A DNA stretch of 64,000 nt from Labia minor (GCA_963082975.1 OY720349.1:49333962-49397961), one strand, 5' to 3'; shown: positions 48,721-61,205, numbered from the stretch's first letter. The notes: generated by a model not told the origin, from the sequence alone. A program made the numbers and translations.

Positions 48721-51700
48721 ATTTTCATGGAAATTCATTTTTTCATTTTCTTCTCAAATCACGAGGTAGTCTGGTATTAATGGATATCAAACAAAAACTA
48801 AAAGACCCAGCTAGTTCAAATTTTGACAGGAGTCAGTTGATAGTTACCTGCAGATGGGAGCAGTGTTGTCATTTCATTTAAGAGACGGGAAATTCAAAAA
48901 GTAAGACTAGCCTCGTATCAAACACTGCCATATTGGGTATTTTGGTGAACATGTTCAGACCTGTTTCAACATTTTTCTTTATCGTGAATGATGAGGGTCG
49001 ATGGTCGACTACTTGTGTAAATATCAAGTTCAGATCCTGTGTTAAGTTTCCTAAGAAAATTTTTAACGTAACTCAGGATCCATACAGTCCTTGTCTAACC
49101 CTGGAACCAGTAGAATGAAACTTTGATGCGATGTGCAAATCACTTTCTATCGCTGTAGAGCACCAGTCGTTCCCCGCTGCTAGACTAGAAAAACCATTAC
49201 AAAATTTTAGATACAGTAGTTATATATTTTGATAAATATGGAGTTACTTTCTGCCTACACTGTATTACTCGGATAAAATAATAAATTTATAATTAATACT
49301 TCTATCAAAATTATGATCTTTTTTTCTTACTAGACTAAAATAAAAGTAATTTGTAAAATTGTAATTTTATTATTAATAAATTTAATTAAATAAAAATTAA
49401 TATTAATCTAATTTAAAATGATTTTTGATATTTTATTTTTTAAATAAATTCTATACTACCATTATATTTATTTGTTAATTAATTTTATTTTTTATTTTAT
49501 ATATTTAAATTAGTTATTTAATTATCTAAGTTAGTTAAATTATTTAGAAATTGTAATTAATGTGATCGGATCAAAAATACAAATCCCCAAGAAAACATGA
49601 TTTGAGGTTAGATGTACAGTGGATTCGTATTATGAAAGATCTCCATTTAAATAATTAGTTTGGACTGAGTTGTAAAAAGTCCACTAACGGGTCATTCTTA
49701 ATACTTATTATCAAAATGATTTTTAATCAGAATTTTTAAATATTTTATCTTTTAAGGAAGCAAAATTTAAATATCTAATAATGTATAGGTCGCAAATTCG
49801 CAATGGCACAATTTGCAATGATTATTAATAAAAGTTTATCTTTGTTCAAAAATGAGTCATTTCAAAATATAAAACAAGATTATGTATATATCCTAAAATC
49901 ATTATACACGCTTATTTTACCAAAAAGTTAGTAGTAAAGTAGTAAATATATATTTACTTATATATGGATATATGTAAAATTTGTTTGTTTGACCAGAAGA
50001 AATGAAATTATTTATTTATAAACATAAAATAAAAAAATGAACAATTTCTGGTTGAGATTTCATGAATCTATGCAGAGAAAAGGCGACACTCTATTCAAGA
50101 CACGTCGTGCTCAAAACTTATAAATACTTATTGAAATCCTTAAATATTACATTATCAAAAATATCTAAATAATTTAGACTTTTAAAGATACGTTTTTATT
50201 AAAATTCTTGGACTGTTTATTAAATATGGAATCCAATGTTACAAAATTCCCAAGCATAAGTTTTATCTCATTTGCAATTATTTATTAATTTATTAAATAT
50301 CACCATTAGAAAGGAGGTGGTGGTAGAATATTTAGATATGCCACTAATATTAAAATATATATTATTGTTTCTTCGTTGCTTTTTTAATAGATGAAAAATT
50401 ATAAATTGGAGAAAAAAGCATAATAGGAAAATAATTTTTTAAATATATTTTAAAATTTCTAAGTTCTAACTGTATGAATTTTTAGAACTTTATCAGCACC
50501 ATTTATTTATTTAACATTAGTACAAATTTGTTCCCATATTATATATAGAGAAAGGTTGCTATGGATGGGCCGGTCCCTAAAAAGGGCTAGCTTAATTTCT
50601 CAGTAGATGTAGTAAGGTTTTACTTCTAATGATCTATAAGTGTATCACTTGTTGCCAAAGGACAGTCATTTTATTTTTGAGTTTTTCTAATTAGGCAGAA
50701 CTGTGATTAAAGGTACGATTATAACTTTTTTCTTCTAATTTCAAAGTGTTAATGAATGAAACGATTAAGCAAAATGTTATAATTGATTGAATATTTGTAG
50801 GCACTTTGTCATATTCATAAATGAATTTACTTGTAGTAAACTGAGACTGGCTCTTGCTAGTTGCCTTAAATGATCCACTATATCTGCGCCCTTTTCACTA
50901 TTATCGAGTTTCGTAACAAAGGAATTAAAAAGAAACTATTGAATATTAATAATAACCGACTGAATAAAAATCAAGGAGAAATATTAGTTTAATAATATTT
51001 AAAGTGAAATAATTAAATGAATAGTTAATTCACAATTAAATTAATGGTAATTAATTCACAATTTAATTAAATATTAAATTAGTAATAACCTATAATGATA
51101 AATTCATATAGTAACGACATGATCAGGCCTTTTGTTCTTATTTATCTCTTGGTGGGGGCGGGAGGAACTGCCTGACCGAATCAAGGAAACCAGTCGCCTT
51201 AAATGGGCTGATGACAAGTTTTTTTTATTTTTGAATATTTAATTAACATTGAATGTTTATTGTTGCTGTGTCAATTATAAGAAAACAGTATACAATGTAT
51301 CTATTGTATTAACAAATATATATGTTTATACATATATATTACCTTATCCCCATGGATTTTATTAAAAATTTCCCCTTTCCGTCGCCCCCAATAACAACCA
51401 TTCCTAATTAAAACCGATATTAAAATTAATAAATAATATTTAAAATTTTGCGGAAATGAATAAGTTTTAATGAAGCCCACTAGATGGAGACGCAATAACC
51501 TCTATGAACTTTTCCCTCTTAAGCATAAAAAATATTTTATTGATGTTGATATGATTGAGACTTTTTATTTATTTTATATTTATTTTATATGTGCTACTTG
51601 TCGGGTTTGGGAAGATTCTACAATTTTTTTTTGTAGTGGAATTCTTTCACAAATAAATTACAGAAACTTTTATATCTTTATAAAACTATCTATTATCTGA

Positions 51701-52018
51701 AGAATAAATAACCGAAAAAAAAATAAAATAAATAAAAATTAATATATAAAAATAATAATTATCAGAGGACGACAAACCGGGCATTTGTCCGGGGTGGCAG
51801 AACTGAAGGACGGAATTTTGGTTATGAATATAATAATTTTTACGAATTATTTATTCTATTGCCCGAGGCGACGTGAATGCTAGAACAATAATAAAGAAAT
51901 AAATAGTAAATCAGATTTTTAAAAATTTAAATATTTAAAAATTACCTATTATTAAGAGAAAACCATAGATCTACTTAATTTCTTAAATAAATTCTGTTAA
52001 ATATATTCAGCATAATTG

Positions 52019-52052
<34 letters not shown>

Positions 52053-53174
52053 AACTAAATTCTTGAAAATATTTAAATAAAAAAACGTTTCTAACATACA
52101 AGCTTTTTAATCAAAAATGCCCTAAAAAATAGAAAATAAAATATTAATTAAACCTTAAATATTATCCTCTACATATGCCGAACGAAAAAAAAAGCGTGGG
52201 GCGCAGATAATAATATTAAATTCTTTACCTAAGACTTATGTTCATATGCAAAATATAAATTGATAAATATTATAATCAAGTAGGAATACACATCCCAATT
52301 TTATGGAAAATAATCTAAAAAGTTTGCATTCTCAAATATTTATATAACGATTTATTTGCATAATGGACACCTTTAAAAAAATTGATTAAAAAACAAGAAA
52401 AACAGACAACGAAGGTTTTAATATACTCATGAAATAAAATAAATGCATCATACAAACTTTCAACAAAATACTATACAATTCGGGAGTACAGGAGGCAGTA
52501 GGACAGGAGTATTCTATATTGATGTGAAGAGATGGTTAACGTTTTCATGCGCCTCGTAATTAAAAGTACCACGAGCGCTATAGCGTTACCCATTAAATAT
52601 ACCAAGAAAAATCATGATGCGAATTTATCCGTCATAAGCGCTACACTGTACATGAGATCAAGACGTTTATATACGTCATAACCATTTAACGGGTTAATAA
52701 TAATTTTACTTTTTTTATATAATGTTTAATATTTAAACTTTTAACATTTTACACAAGTTATACAACGATATTTGATTATATATTAACATTAAATGGGGTA
52801 CAGGGGGCGGAGAAAAATTCATGACAATTTTATTGTGGCACATTAAGTTACTTAATAAAATTTTTTATAACTTTCTGGCACGGACATTGAAAAAGGCTCG
52901 CCATCCCTGTCTTAAGTGACCTAAATTCAAATTTTTAATTTTAAATTATAAAATTTCTTGTCTATTTGTTTGATTTTTTTCTTATCATTAAAATAATCCG
53001 AAATTTACTCTTTTTTAATAAATCACTTCTAATAAAATATACACTTTGATATTTTTATATATACTTCTTTATAATTTACAAGTTAATATTCCAAATTATT
53101 CTCTTTATCTGGATGTTTTAGTATTTTTACCACTCATATCCATCAAGTATATTTTTATATTATTATAACGTTTT
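48721..53174. other. Mostly unannotatable intergenic DNA
   Basis: Short open frames at 48.7-49.1 kb and 51.3-51.7 kb have no domain, codon bias or splice context. A (CA)n(TA)n tract is at 52020-52053. Patches of higher GC near 50560, 51130-51220, 51770-51890 and 52480-52700 are probably old transposon pieces but I could not identify them. Confidence 0.35.
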
Positions 53175-53182
53175 TCTCAACT

Positions 53183-53472
53183 CAGTGGCGTACCGTGAGG
53201 TTCTTGCGCCTGGGGGCAACTGTGAAATCAGCGCCCCCTTTCGTATATATATATAATTTAATTTTTTTTAAAGAATATTAATGACGAATAACGAAACAGG
53301 TTTAACAGATTTTAATAAGCGTATAAATAATATTTATTGACTTACACAAAATACAATTTAACTTTAAATATTAATTCTTCTTTTGTTCCAAATTGGCTTC
53401 CCTAATTTTGCGCCCCTAAATTTGGTGCCCGGGGACATATGTCCCCCCCTGCTCCCCCTAGTTACGCCACTG
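53183..53472. mobile_element. 290-bp hAT-type MITE
   Basis: Inverted ends CAGTGGCGTA...TACGCCACTG are flanked by a perfect 8-bp target duplication TCTCAACT (53175-53182 and 53473-53480). Both features are diagnostic of hAT elements. It is non-coding. Confidence 0.92.
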
Positions 53473-53880
53473 TCTCAACTTCACTTTGTGTCTGTTCACT
53501 CTTTTGACAAATTGAAATCAATTTTTCATCAGTTTTAAACTTAGCTAGACTTTTGAAAATCTTGTAGATTTTTCAATGGATCCCTAGAAGGTATTTAAGA
53601 AATATAATTGAATCATAATTAATTGATTTTAATGTAATTAACTATAATTTGATTTAATATTTGAACTTTCATTCACGCCATCTGATGGATAAATATTGAG
53701 TTGCTTTTCATTTTGAAAGAAATTCAAAATAATTTTTAATATTCAAAGATAAATTTTTAATTAATATAACAATTATAATAAATATATTTTAAAAACATTA
53801 ATTCAATAATAACATTTACTTAATTATAATCATTTTTTATGTTTTATTTTATTTGCAAGTAACTAAAGGTGGGTTCAGAC

Positions 53881-56136
53881 CAGTGGCGCAACCAGGGGGG
53901 GGGTTAAAACCCCCCTCCAGGAGAGAAAAAAATATAAATTGCTGTATATTATTTACTATATTACAAATAGAAAAGAAAAAAAAATAATTCTTAAAGTATA
54001 ACTTAGTGTATAATAAGTTTATTTTATTTTAAAAAAATTTTAACAAAAATAAAAATTGCTTATTTTTTCATACAGAATTAAATATAATAAATAAAAATTA
54101 TTTTATTATTTCTCCTAAATCATAAAAAAACAAAAGACTTAATATAAGATTACTAGATGATTGTGAAATTTTCCAATTTGACTATTATTTAATTATAAAA
54201 TAAATAAAAATATTACTCAAATTCTAAATATTTGTTATTAATAATACATTAATTGCTAATTTCATAAAAATTATGAAGCGAAGACTAATTTTTTCAAAAT
54301 GGAAACGGGTAAAAATCCCTAAAAGAAAAAATCACTAAAAACAATTTTTTTCATTTTTGTATTAATTTTAATTGTGACTCAGAAAATTAAATCACAGGTG
54401 AGCATGACACCCAGTTGCTTGAGACACGACCTCCCAAGGAGGTAATCGGGCCTGGACCGAAAGTAGGGAAAAATAGGTCAAAAAATACATACATAGAGCG
54501 CACACGTGATTTTTCTAAAAAAAATAGGGGTGTCAAATTCGTATGTAAAATAAAGGGAATTTAGTCAAATTCCGTTTATTAGCATACGTTTTAATAGCTT
54601 AATGATTCCAAATACAAAATACACCATTTACACCGTATATTTCACCAGGGAATATATAACGCAATTTGTGAAATTTACTATCATTAGAGGTTGTCTTTTT
54701 CATTTTGCTCAATGAATTTATAGAAACATCAATTCAATGTCAGAAGTTTTGAAGCTCTATAATGATATAGATAATCCTGACAACTCCACTCATTTACGAA
54801 CTCTTGCAGCTTTGGCTTTGGTAACACCATCAAAAGTCATTGTAGCCTACCAAGCATTAGCTGGACGACCAAAAGGGCAAAACTCGTGATCTTTTTTCTT
54901 ACTTCGAGAGCACTTGGCTAGGTGAACAATTTTTGGCTGGCTTTTATGACCCCGAATTCGACATTGGAACATTGGAACATCTACGATGCCACTTTGATGG
55001 GTTTGCCTCGGTTTGCTCTTCGTTCACGCTTAGGAGTATATAAGACATCAGTATGGGACCTGATTAAGCAAATCCATATTGAGCATAACCTTATCTCTTT
55101 GGAAATCTGTCGTGATGTTCGTGGTAAGAAGCCTGATCCACCAAGGAAACGATTCAGCGACTCGCATGATGAGCTTCTGACCATAATGAATGCAAAATGG
55201 GACACTAAAAAACCAGATAGAACAGATGTGATGACACCAAGCATGATGTATAACTACCTCATTCAAGTCTCTTCGGCTATTCATTATTAAATAAGTAAAA
55301 AAAAATTAGAGAAATTTTTTATTTAGGGATTTATTCTTTTAGGGATATTTGCATTTAGGGATTTTTTCTTAGGGATTTTGACATGATTTCTTTCAAAATA
55401 TCCTGCCACTACGGGCGGACGAAAAGCTTTCGAAATCTTAAAGTAGTTTTTTTTATAAATAACTCCTTTATTATTAAGTTTAGATAAAAATGCATATAAT
55501 GAAACTTTTAGTAAATTCGATTCCCTATAAATTTAATATGATAGTATGATAATTCTCATAAAAATCGGTATTTATTGAGAAAATCAATAAAATGTGCTTT
55601 GACACCTCTTTAAACTACCCTTACTTATGGTCCGATCTTGTCCAAAAACAATCCAATCCCCGCCCATCATTCCCAAAAAAAACCATCTAAATATCAAATT
55701 TCAAGACAATATCTCATTTTGTTTAGACGTAATCTCGGTAACGAGCCGGTTTAAAAATTTTTTAGATTCAGAACCGCCTGAAAAGTGGAAATCTCGAAGA
55801 ATCTCGGAGCAAAAATTTTCAAAATTTTCCGATCATCGTATAAGCTATCCTTATTTCATGAGGAAAGCTAAGATGATTTACTTTTAGCTGGAAAAAAATA
55901 TTTTCTTTCTAAAACTGTGAATACAAGTAAATAAAATACAAAATTAAATTTTTTTGCCAGATTTTGTAAAATCCGTGTTTCATTTACAAAACTTTTTTAA
56001 ATATTTAATATAAAAAAAAATCTTAATGAAAATTTGTCTTTGAGAGAGCCCGGGGGGGGGGGGGGGCGCCATAGGAAGGTGGAGCGGCTAGTCAAACCCC
56101 CCCCCCCCCCAGGATCAAATCCTGGTTCCGCCACTG
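53881..56136. mobile_element. 2.26-kb hAT element nested in the Harbinger left end
   Basis: The ends are CAGTGGCGCAACCAGG and, inverted, CAGTGGCGGAACCAGG, with target duplication GTTCAGAC at 53873-53880 and 56137-56144. Removing it restores the Harbinger terminal sequence. Subterminal runs of G and C (for example 56051-56066 and 56096-56111) flank the ends. The end sequence is related to the 290-bp MITE at 53183. The only coding trace inside is a MULE-type transposase relic, so transposition must have been driven in trans. Confidence 0.92.
54737..55290 (+). pseudogene. MULE-type transposase C-terminal fragment inside the hAT element
   Basis: Three reading frames in succession give one protein-like series. 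The first is LRTLAALALVTPSKVIVAYQ from the ATG at 54737. The second is YFESTWLGEQFLAGFYDPEF at about 54900-54960. The third is WNIYDATLMGLPR, then SVWDLIKQIHIEHN and PDPPRKRF, to the stop at 55290. Order and motifs (YFE.TWLG, WN.YDATL.GLPRTNN.., W..I..L..E) match the C-terminus of MULE-like transposases. Where the family has TNN.VEGWH, here the sequence is altered. At least two frameshifts make it a pseudogene. Confidence 0.75.
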
Positions 56137-56328
56137 GTTCAGACGGAGTCGTGAACTACCAATCGGCTAGCCGGTCGTGATCACTACCCTATGTGAACCA
56201 TTGGTGGTGGGAGTGGGGGTCGTTCCCGCCCTCGACAAGTCTGGTCGTGCTCACTCCGATTGGTTGGAGATTGCTTGACCGCTTCAGTCGTATTTCTTCG
56301 CTGAGGAGACAATATTTCGGTTTATAAA

Positions 56329-56818
56329 ATGAGTAGTGCGCATGCTATGGAGTTTATTGAATTAGGAATGCTTGTGGAAAATAACTTTAGAAGCCTACAA
56401 GAACCGTGATGAAAGAGACGAAGCAATGCAAAATATAAGCCGAGAAATGGCCATTGACAGTTTCGGTGTTCGTGAAGTTGCACAAAAAATTAAAACTATA
56501 CGTTCCTCGTATTATCAGGAAATAAAAAAATTCCCAACTCAAAGAAATCCGGGGCCTCGATTGATGAAATCTACAAACCTAGGGTCTCATGTTTTTCAAT
56601 TGTACATTCATTTTCAGCAAAGAACCCTGAAATGAATGAAACGCAGTCAAATCTGGATTCAGAAGTTCACAGCAACACACCAACGCGGGAAGAAGGAACT
56701 GATATTGATGACCCTCCAGAAAGAACTTCGTCGAATGAAAGGGAGAAAGATGAATCTTTTAAAGTTCCTTCTTCTCAGGCCAGTTTATCCAAGAAGAAGA
56801 AGCGCTGGTAAAGCCAAA
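56329..56818 (+). pseudogene. Broken MADF-domain exon of the Harbinger-like element
   Basis: The ATG at 56329 opens MSSAHAMEFIELGM. After a one-base shift the domain continues as LWKITLEAYKNRDERDEAMQ, then FGVREVAQKIKTIRSSYYQE and IKKF. This is a typical MADF domain (DNA-binding, Myb-related) with its LW..YKNR and V..KIK.LR..Y..E features. A second shift near 56560 moves to a frame reading NPEMNETQSNLDSEVHSN, a Glu/Asp/Ser-rich linker, and KKKKR. GTAAAG after CGCTG is a plausible donor near 56810. The hAT insertion at 56852 lies in the presumed intron. Confidence 0.72.
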
Positions 56819-57544
56819 ATGAGATATTGAAAATATCAATAGAACTACACCCAGGGACGTGCCTGGATATATGGCCGCCTGCGTGCTAGTATATATATGG
56901 CCGCCCTTCAAGATAACATCAAAGAAAAAAATCAAAATTTAACTTTTAATATTTGTTTTATTATTTATTATTACACTTATATATGTACAGTTCTAAGAAT
57001 GAGATATTACTATCAAAAATTAACTCTACGCGATTTTTTGGAAGCAAAGTCTTCATTTGCTTCTTGAATACACTCCAATTATCAGCAATTTCAATTTCAA
57101 TCGCAATAATTGATAAATTACTGAGACGTTCTTGAGCCATTGAAGATCTCAAGTAATTTTTAATTATTTTTAATTTTGAAAAACTAATGAAAACCGAAAA
57201 CTAATGTTACATTGTGCATTGATACACGAGTATTATGTTTAAATTGGACTGAAAATGTTTTCAAAATTAACATAGATTTTTTCAATTTTCAATAAAAGAG
57301 AATTTGTTTTATAACACCATACTTACTTTGCTTTGCTTTTTCCTCTTCGTTTGTTAATTAATAATTAATTGTTAATGATCCTTAATCTCCAACCTGTGTC
57401 TAGGGTATTAAACAAGTTATTATACTATAATATAAACTCTATTGACCTTGACCAATATACAAAACCGTTTTTATATGAGTTGTAGATATTATTCTCATAG
57501 TATCGATATACGAGTACATATAACATTGTAGTTATATTATATAC

Positions 57545-57960
57545 TAACTGATCAGAGCGCCTTCGGCGCTCTTCACACCTAGACGGGGGCTCCGCCCCCT
57601 GTACCCCCCCCGAGTGTCCCTATTCTGAGCTATAACCATCTAACTCCTACCCTATCCTATCTCTCTCACGTTCCTTCCTACATTGTCCACCCTGTTCACA
57701 ATTGGTCTTCCAAACGGACGTTTTCCAATCGAACTCCCACCAATATATTTTCCTCTCCCATGCTAGCCATGTGCCCTGTCGGCCCCAGCCTTCTCTATTT
57801 TATGACCTATAATTTAATCATTTTGATCCCCTTTGATATTAATTTCCCGATTGCAACCTCGATTTAAATTCTTTGCAAATATTATTCTCTCTGATACTAA
57901 TTATTTTGTCTTATCACTATTAATTTCAAACCCCATCAATTTTCCTGCCTCGATTAATTT
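57545..57960 (-). pseudogene. Second copy of the LINE terminal repeat and RT fragment
   Basis: It begins with the hairpin GAGCGCCTTCGGCGCTC and CTCCGCCCCCTGTACCCCCC, then follows the same - strand LINE sequence as 25.9-26.5 kb (shared GGACGTTTTCCA, CACCAATAT.TTTTCCTCTCC and GCCATGTGCCCTG blocks). It is nested inside the hAT element. Confidence 0.7.
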
Positions 57961-58384
57961 TTTATGCTACTTTAAATGTTATTAATTTATTTAAAAAAAA
58001 ATCAGAGTAAACAAAATAAAAATAAAATATAAAATTAGCATAACACTAAACTACTATAAAAATAATATTAAAAAATATATTATATATTAAAATCTTACGT
58101 GAAAATCCAATTATGAGATCAAATTTTCTTAATTAAAATAATTTACTCACATAATCTTAAAAATTAATAGTATTAAATTATAGCCGTAATGTGAATGTTT
58201 TCAAAGTTTAAAAGGCCAATAAGATCAATTGAGATATTGTAAATATCAATAGATATATAAAAAGATTTTTATCTGCACATTGCTCAGAATTTAAATTACC
58301 GCCAAATTATCGCCACCAGCGCCTCTATCATCTAGTATGGTAACTAAACTATTTTTAATTAATATTCTTTATAATTTTTTTAAA

Positions 58385-58556
58385 ATTTTTCTAATTAAAA
58401 AATCGAAAATCGGGCTTCGAGGTCTGGTGGCCAGCCCCTTTGTGCTTCCGTGTAAAAAATTCCAGGTCCCTGCGTGCGATAGTTTTTGCTGGAGAGCTCG
58501 GTCAAACAAACACACAAACAAACAGACACATTACACTTGCTTTTATTATTATAGAT
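58385..58556 (+). repeat. Interspersed repeat tail
   Basis: TGCTGGAGAGCTCGGTCAAA followed by CAAACA-rich sequence and TTTTATTATTATAGATA is a widely seen arthropod repeat tail. It ends near the right part of the hAT element. Confidence 0.5.
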
Positions 58557-59172
58557 AAAATATATTTCATCGAATACATTTTCAGCAAGTTAAAATAAAT
58601 AGATAATACAAAAATAAAACTAAAGTGACTGGGATGAAAAAAAATTGGCGTCTCTAAATATGTGAGTTTCGGCCGCCTGCGTGCGGTGCACGCAATGAAC
58701 GCTGGTCAGGCACGGCTCTGACTACACCACAATGAGTAGCAAGGTCACTACAAAAAATTCTTCAATCGGGTGACTACTAGAAGAAGTAGCCTGCGAAGGA
58801 ATGGTTCCAAAGATTGTCAGGTTGTTGCTTCATCCTTTCGTCGTTCCAAAACCTAGTTGCTATAAGGGTGCCTTGTGATAAAACAGAATAAGGTATATTA
58901 ATAGAATTGAAAAAATGTAGAATTCAAAAAACTGTATAAATGTAATATTTCAATTAAATGAATAAATTATGTTACAAGTTGTTAAATAAATATTTTAGCA
59001 AATATTGAATATAATAGGATGTTACAAGTTTTTTAATTTTGGAATTCAATGCTCTAGGACATACAATTCACATTATAAATAGAGAAAACCATTTAATTAA
59101 TATAATTTGTGATTTAAAATCAAATGGAGTTAATTAAACACGTCAGTAGCTTTAAATAAAACTATTGAATAA

Positions 59173-59697
59173 AATGTAATTAGAAATTTAAGAAAAATAA
59201 TTAATCAGAATGATATGATTAACAAATTGAAACTAAATAACCTTTTTAATAGGATTAGCAGTTTAAAATGATACAATTATAGAATTGCAATTAAAAATTA
59301 GAAATAAAACTAATGGATTAATATACTTATTAGTTTTAAAATTAAATACTTTGATTGAACTTATTAAATTGTTCAATGCAAATCTGTTCTTACCAGATAT
59401 ATTTATTTCAATATACTAGAGGTAGAATAATAAAGAATATAATTAGATTTATAAAGAAAAATGATTAATTAAAATGATCTTTTTAATTAGTGGAAACCAA
59501 ATAATCCTTTTAATAAGGTTATTAGTTGAAAATAATACAATATAGAATTGTAATTAATAATTTTAAATAATACTAATAAATTAATATAATATTATTAGCG
59601 TTAAAATTAAACAATTTGATTGAATTTAATAAAGTGTTCAAAGCAAATATTTCCTTGCAGGATATCTTTGTTTTAATATTCCAAAAGGCATAATTAG
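59173..59697. repeat. Diverged tandem duplication, period about 262 bases
   Basis: Two consecutive AT-rich units start at about 59173 and 59435 and share, in the same order, TAATTAGA.ATTTA.., AAATAA.CCTTTTTAATA, GTTAAAATTAAA and TTTGATTGAA blocks. It lies in the Harbinger interior between the two exon relics. Confidence 0.6.
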
Positions 59698-60035
59698 ACA
59701 ATATAATTACCAATATAAAATTCAGCTTATACTGATAATTGAGTTAACATAAAGTGTTAAGTAATGCAAAAGATTACAGAGATAAAAATTTCTTTCAATC
59801 AGAATTATAAATAAAGAGAAAATAGTGTATACCTTTTGGATAATGCAAAAAGAAAAATTCATTAAGTATTGGATTTCCTTTACATAATCAAATATAAATA
59901 TTGGGATTCATTTAAAAAATCCAATTCTTATTCCCAACCGAATCGACAATGGGATTGAACGAAAAAAAGTGCTAATTAGATGCCACGCACAAAAGTGAAA
60001 TTTAAAGAGTCTCAAAATTAACTGTTTGAGCATAT

Positions 60036-60456
60036 ATGTCTTTTCAATCCGACGGTCAATCCAAGAAAGAAGCGGTAGTTGAAAAAAAAGAACACCTCCG
60101 GAGCGTGAACAGAGAAGTGAAAAAACAAGAAGCATCAGATCAATTAAAAAGAATAATTGAAAATGATCTCAGCAAGAGGGAATTTCAATTTGTTATATAT
60201 ATAAATAAGGAGACAGAATTTGATGTTTGGAGTCGAAGTTTGGTCAAGCAACTGAATAAATATGGAGACTTGGAGAGCTCTAGATCTTCAAATGAAGATA
60301 CAGACTCTTGTTTCAACAGATAGGATAGCTTATGAAAGAAGTAAATCATACTTTCCCATTGGAAACTGTCCTCTTAATGATCAACACAGCCATCCAACTC
60401 CTCAATTATTTGATATTCCGAGGATAACTCCCTACATATACTATTTGTGGCACTGA
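60036..60456 (+). pseudogene. C-terminal exon of the MADF-type gene (BESS-like end), frame-shifted
   Basis: The + strand reads KKEAVVEKKEHLRSVNREVK then, further on, TEFDVWSRSLVKQLNKYGDL. A shift to another frame continues RALDLQMKIQTLVSTDRIAY. The combination FD.....SL..QL...  ..AL..Q.KIQ.L...... is the usual C-terminal protein-interaction pattern of MADF/BESS-type proteins. It lies 280 bases before the Harbinger right end. It is probably the last exon of the same gene as 56329-56818. Confidence 0.6.
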
Positions 60457-60917
60457 GATAACTCCGCCTCTTCACCCAGTCAGAAACCCACATACGCCTC
60501 TTTTTTATGGCTTGAGTTTTTCAAGTGATTTTTAAACTCATGACTTAATAGTTAGTAAACAACTTTCGTAACTTCACGTTCTGCCATGATTGAAAACAAG
60601 CAATAAACTGACGACTAGCGTGGGCATTTGTGTCGTGTGAACTGTAAAAGTCGTGATTACCGGTGTTAAATAAGCAAGTCGTTGCGCATGCTAAATACAA
60701 GTAGTGCTCTCGCCCTATTTACGACTCCGTCTGAACACGCCTTAACTCCTTTTGTATTGCTCCGATTAATTTTTTTTCAACGAATTCTGAAACATAAATA
60801 TTGATTTCAGGATAAATTTTCATTTTGAAAATAATTACAAATATTTTACAGCATTTAAATTCTTATTAATCAGCTGAAGCACCAATGAAGTACGGGTTTT
60901 CCCCTCAAATGACTTAG

Positions 60918-61205
60918 AGCAGGGCTTCTTAAACTTTTTTCATTCGTGACCCCATTTATGATTGCGAGTTCCCTGGCGACCCCGTATAAATATAAAAGAA
61001 ACATATATAAATATTATTTGATAATTTATTTATTAGATAACAATATACACATACATATAAATCCAAATGCGCAAATACACATATAGAATCTATGTGTGTG
61101 TATTTGTATAATTTCTAGATTCTAGATGTTACAAAATCGTGCATTTAAATATTTGACATTAAAATCTCTCGCGACCCCCTTAAGAAGGTTTGGCATAGAG
61201 AAAAA
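60918..61205. repeat. Possible degenerate hAT-like MITE
   Basis: CAGGGCTTCTTAAAC...GTGACCCC on the left and GCGACCCCCTTAAGAAGG on the right form weak inverted ends of a type common to hAT MITEs. No target duplication could be confirmed. Confidence 0.35.

Larger units (their letters stand above)
56852..58720. mobile_element. 1.87-kb hAT element nested in the Harbinger interior
   Basis: The ends are CAGGGACGTGCCTGG and, inverted, CAGAGCCGTGCCTGA, with a perfect 8-bp target duplication ACTACACC (56844-56851 and 58721-58728). Subterminal GGCCGCCTGCGTGC is also inverted between the ends. Its interior carries older repeats: the LINE copy at 57545-57960 and another repeat tail at 58385-58556. No hAT transposase is visible. 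Confidence 0.9.
53867..60742 (+). mobile_element. Harbinger-like element carrying a MADF-type gene, interrupted by two hAT elements
   Basis: The left end is AGGTGGGTTCAGAC at 53867-53880, interrupted by a hAT insertion and continuing at 56145 with GGAGTCGTGAA. The right end, read inward, is AGGCGTGTTCAGACGGAGTC. TAA flanks both sides (53864-53866 and 60743-60745), the 3-bp target duplication of the PIF/Harbinger superfamily. Without the nested elements it is about 2.7 kb. The interior holds a broken MADF-domain exon, a later exon with a BESS-like end and a tandem duplication. A MADF or Myb-like second ORF is known in PIF/Harbinger elements. No DDE transposase was found, so it is non-autonomous or deleted. 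Confidence 0.8.

Noticed and set aside
51301..51700. Overlapping short frames on both strands
   Set aside because: AT-rich hydrophobic translations without motif, start context or splice sites.
59908..60135. 75-codon - strand frame MLLVFSLLCS
   Set aside because: Antisense to the MADF/BESS exon relic, which explains the sequence better.
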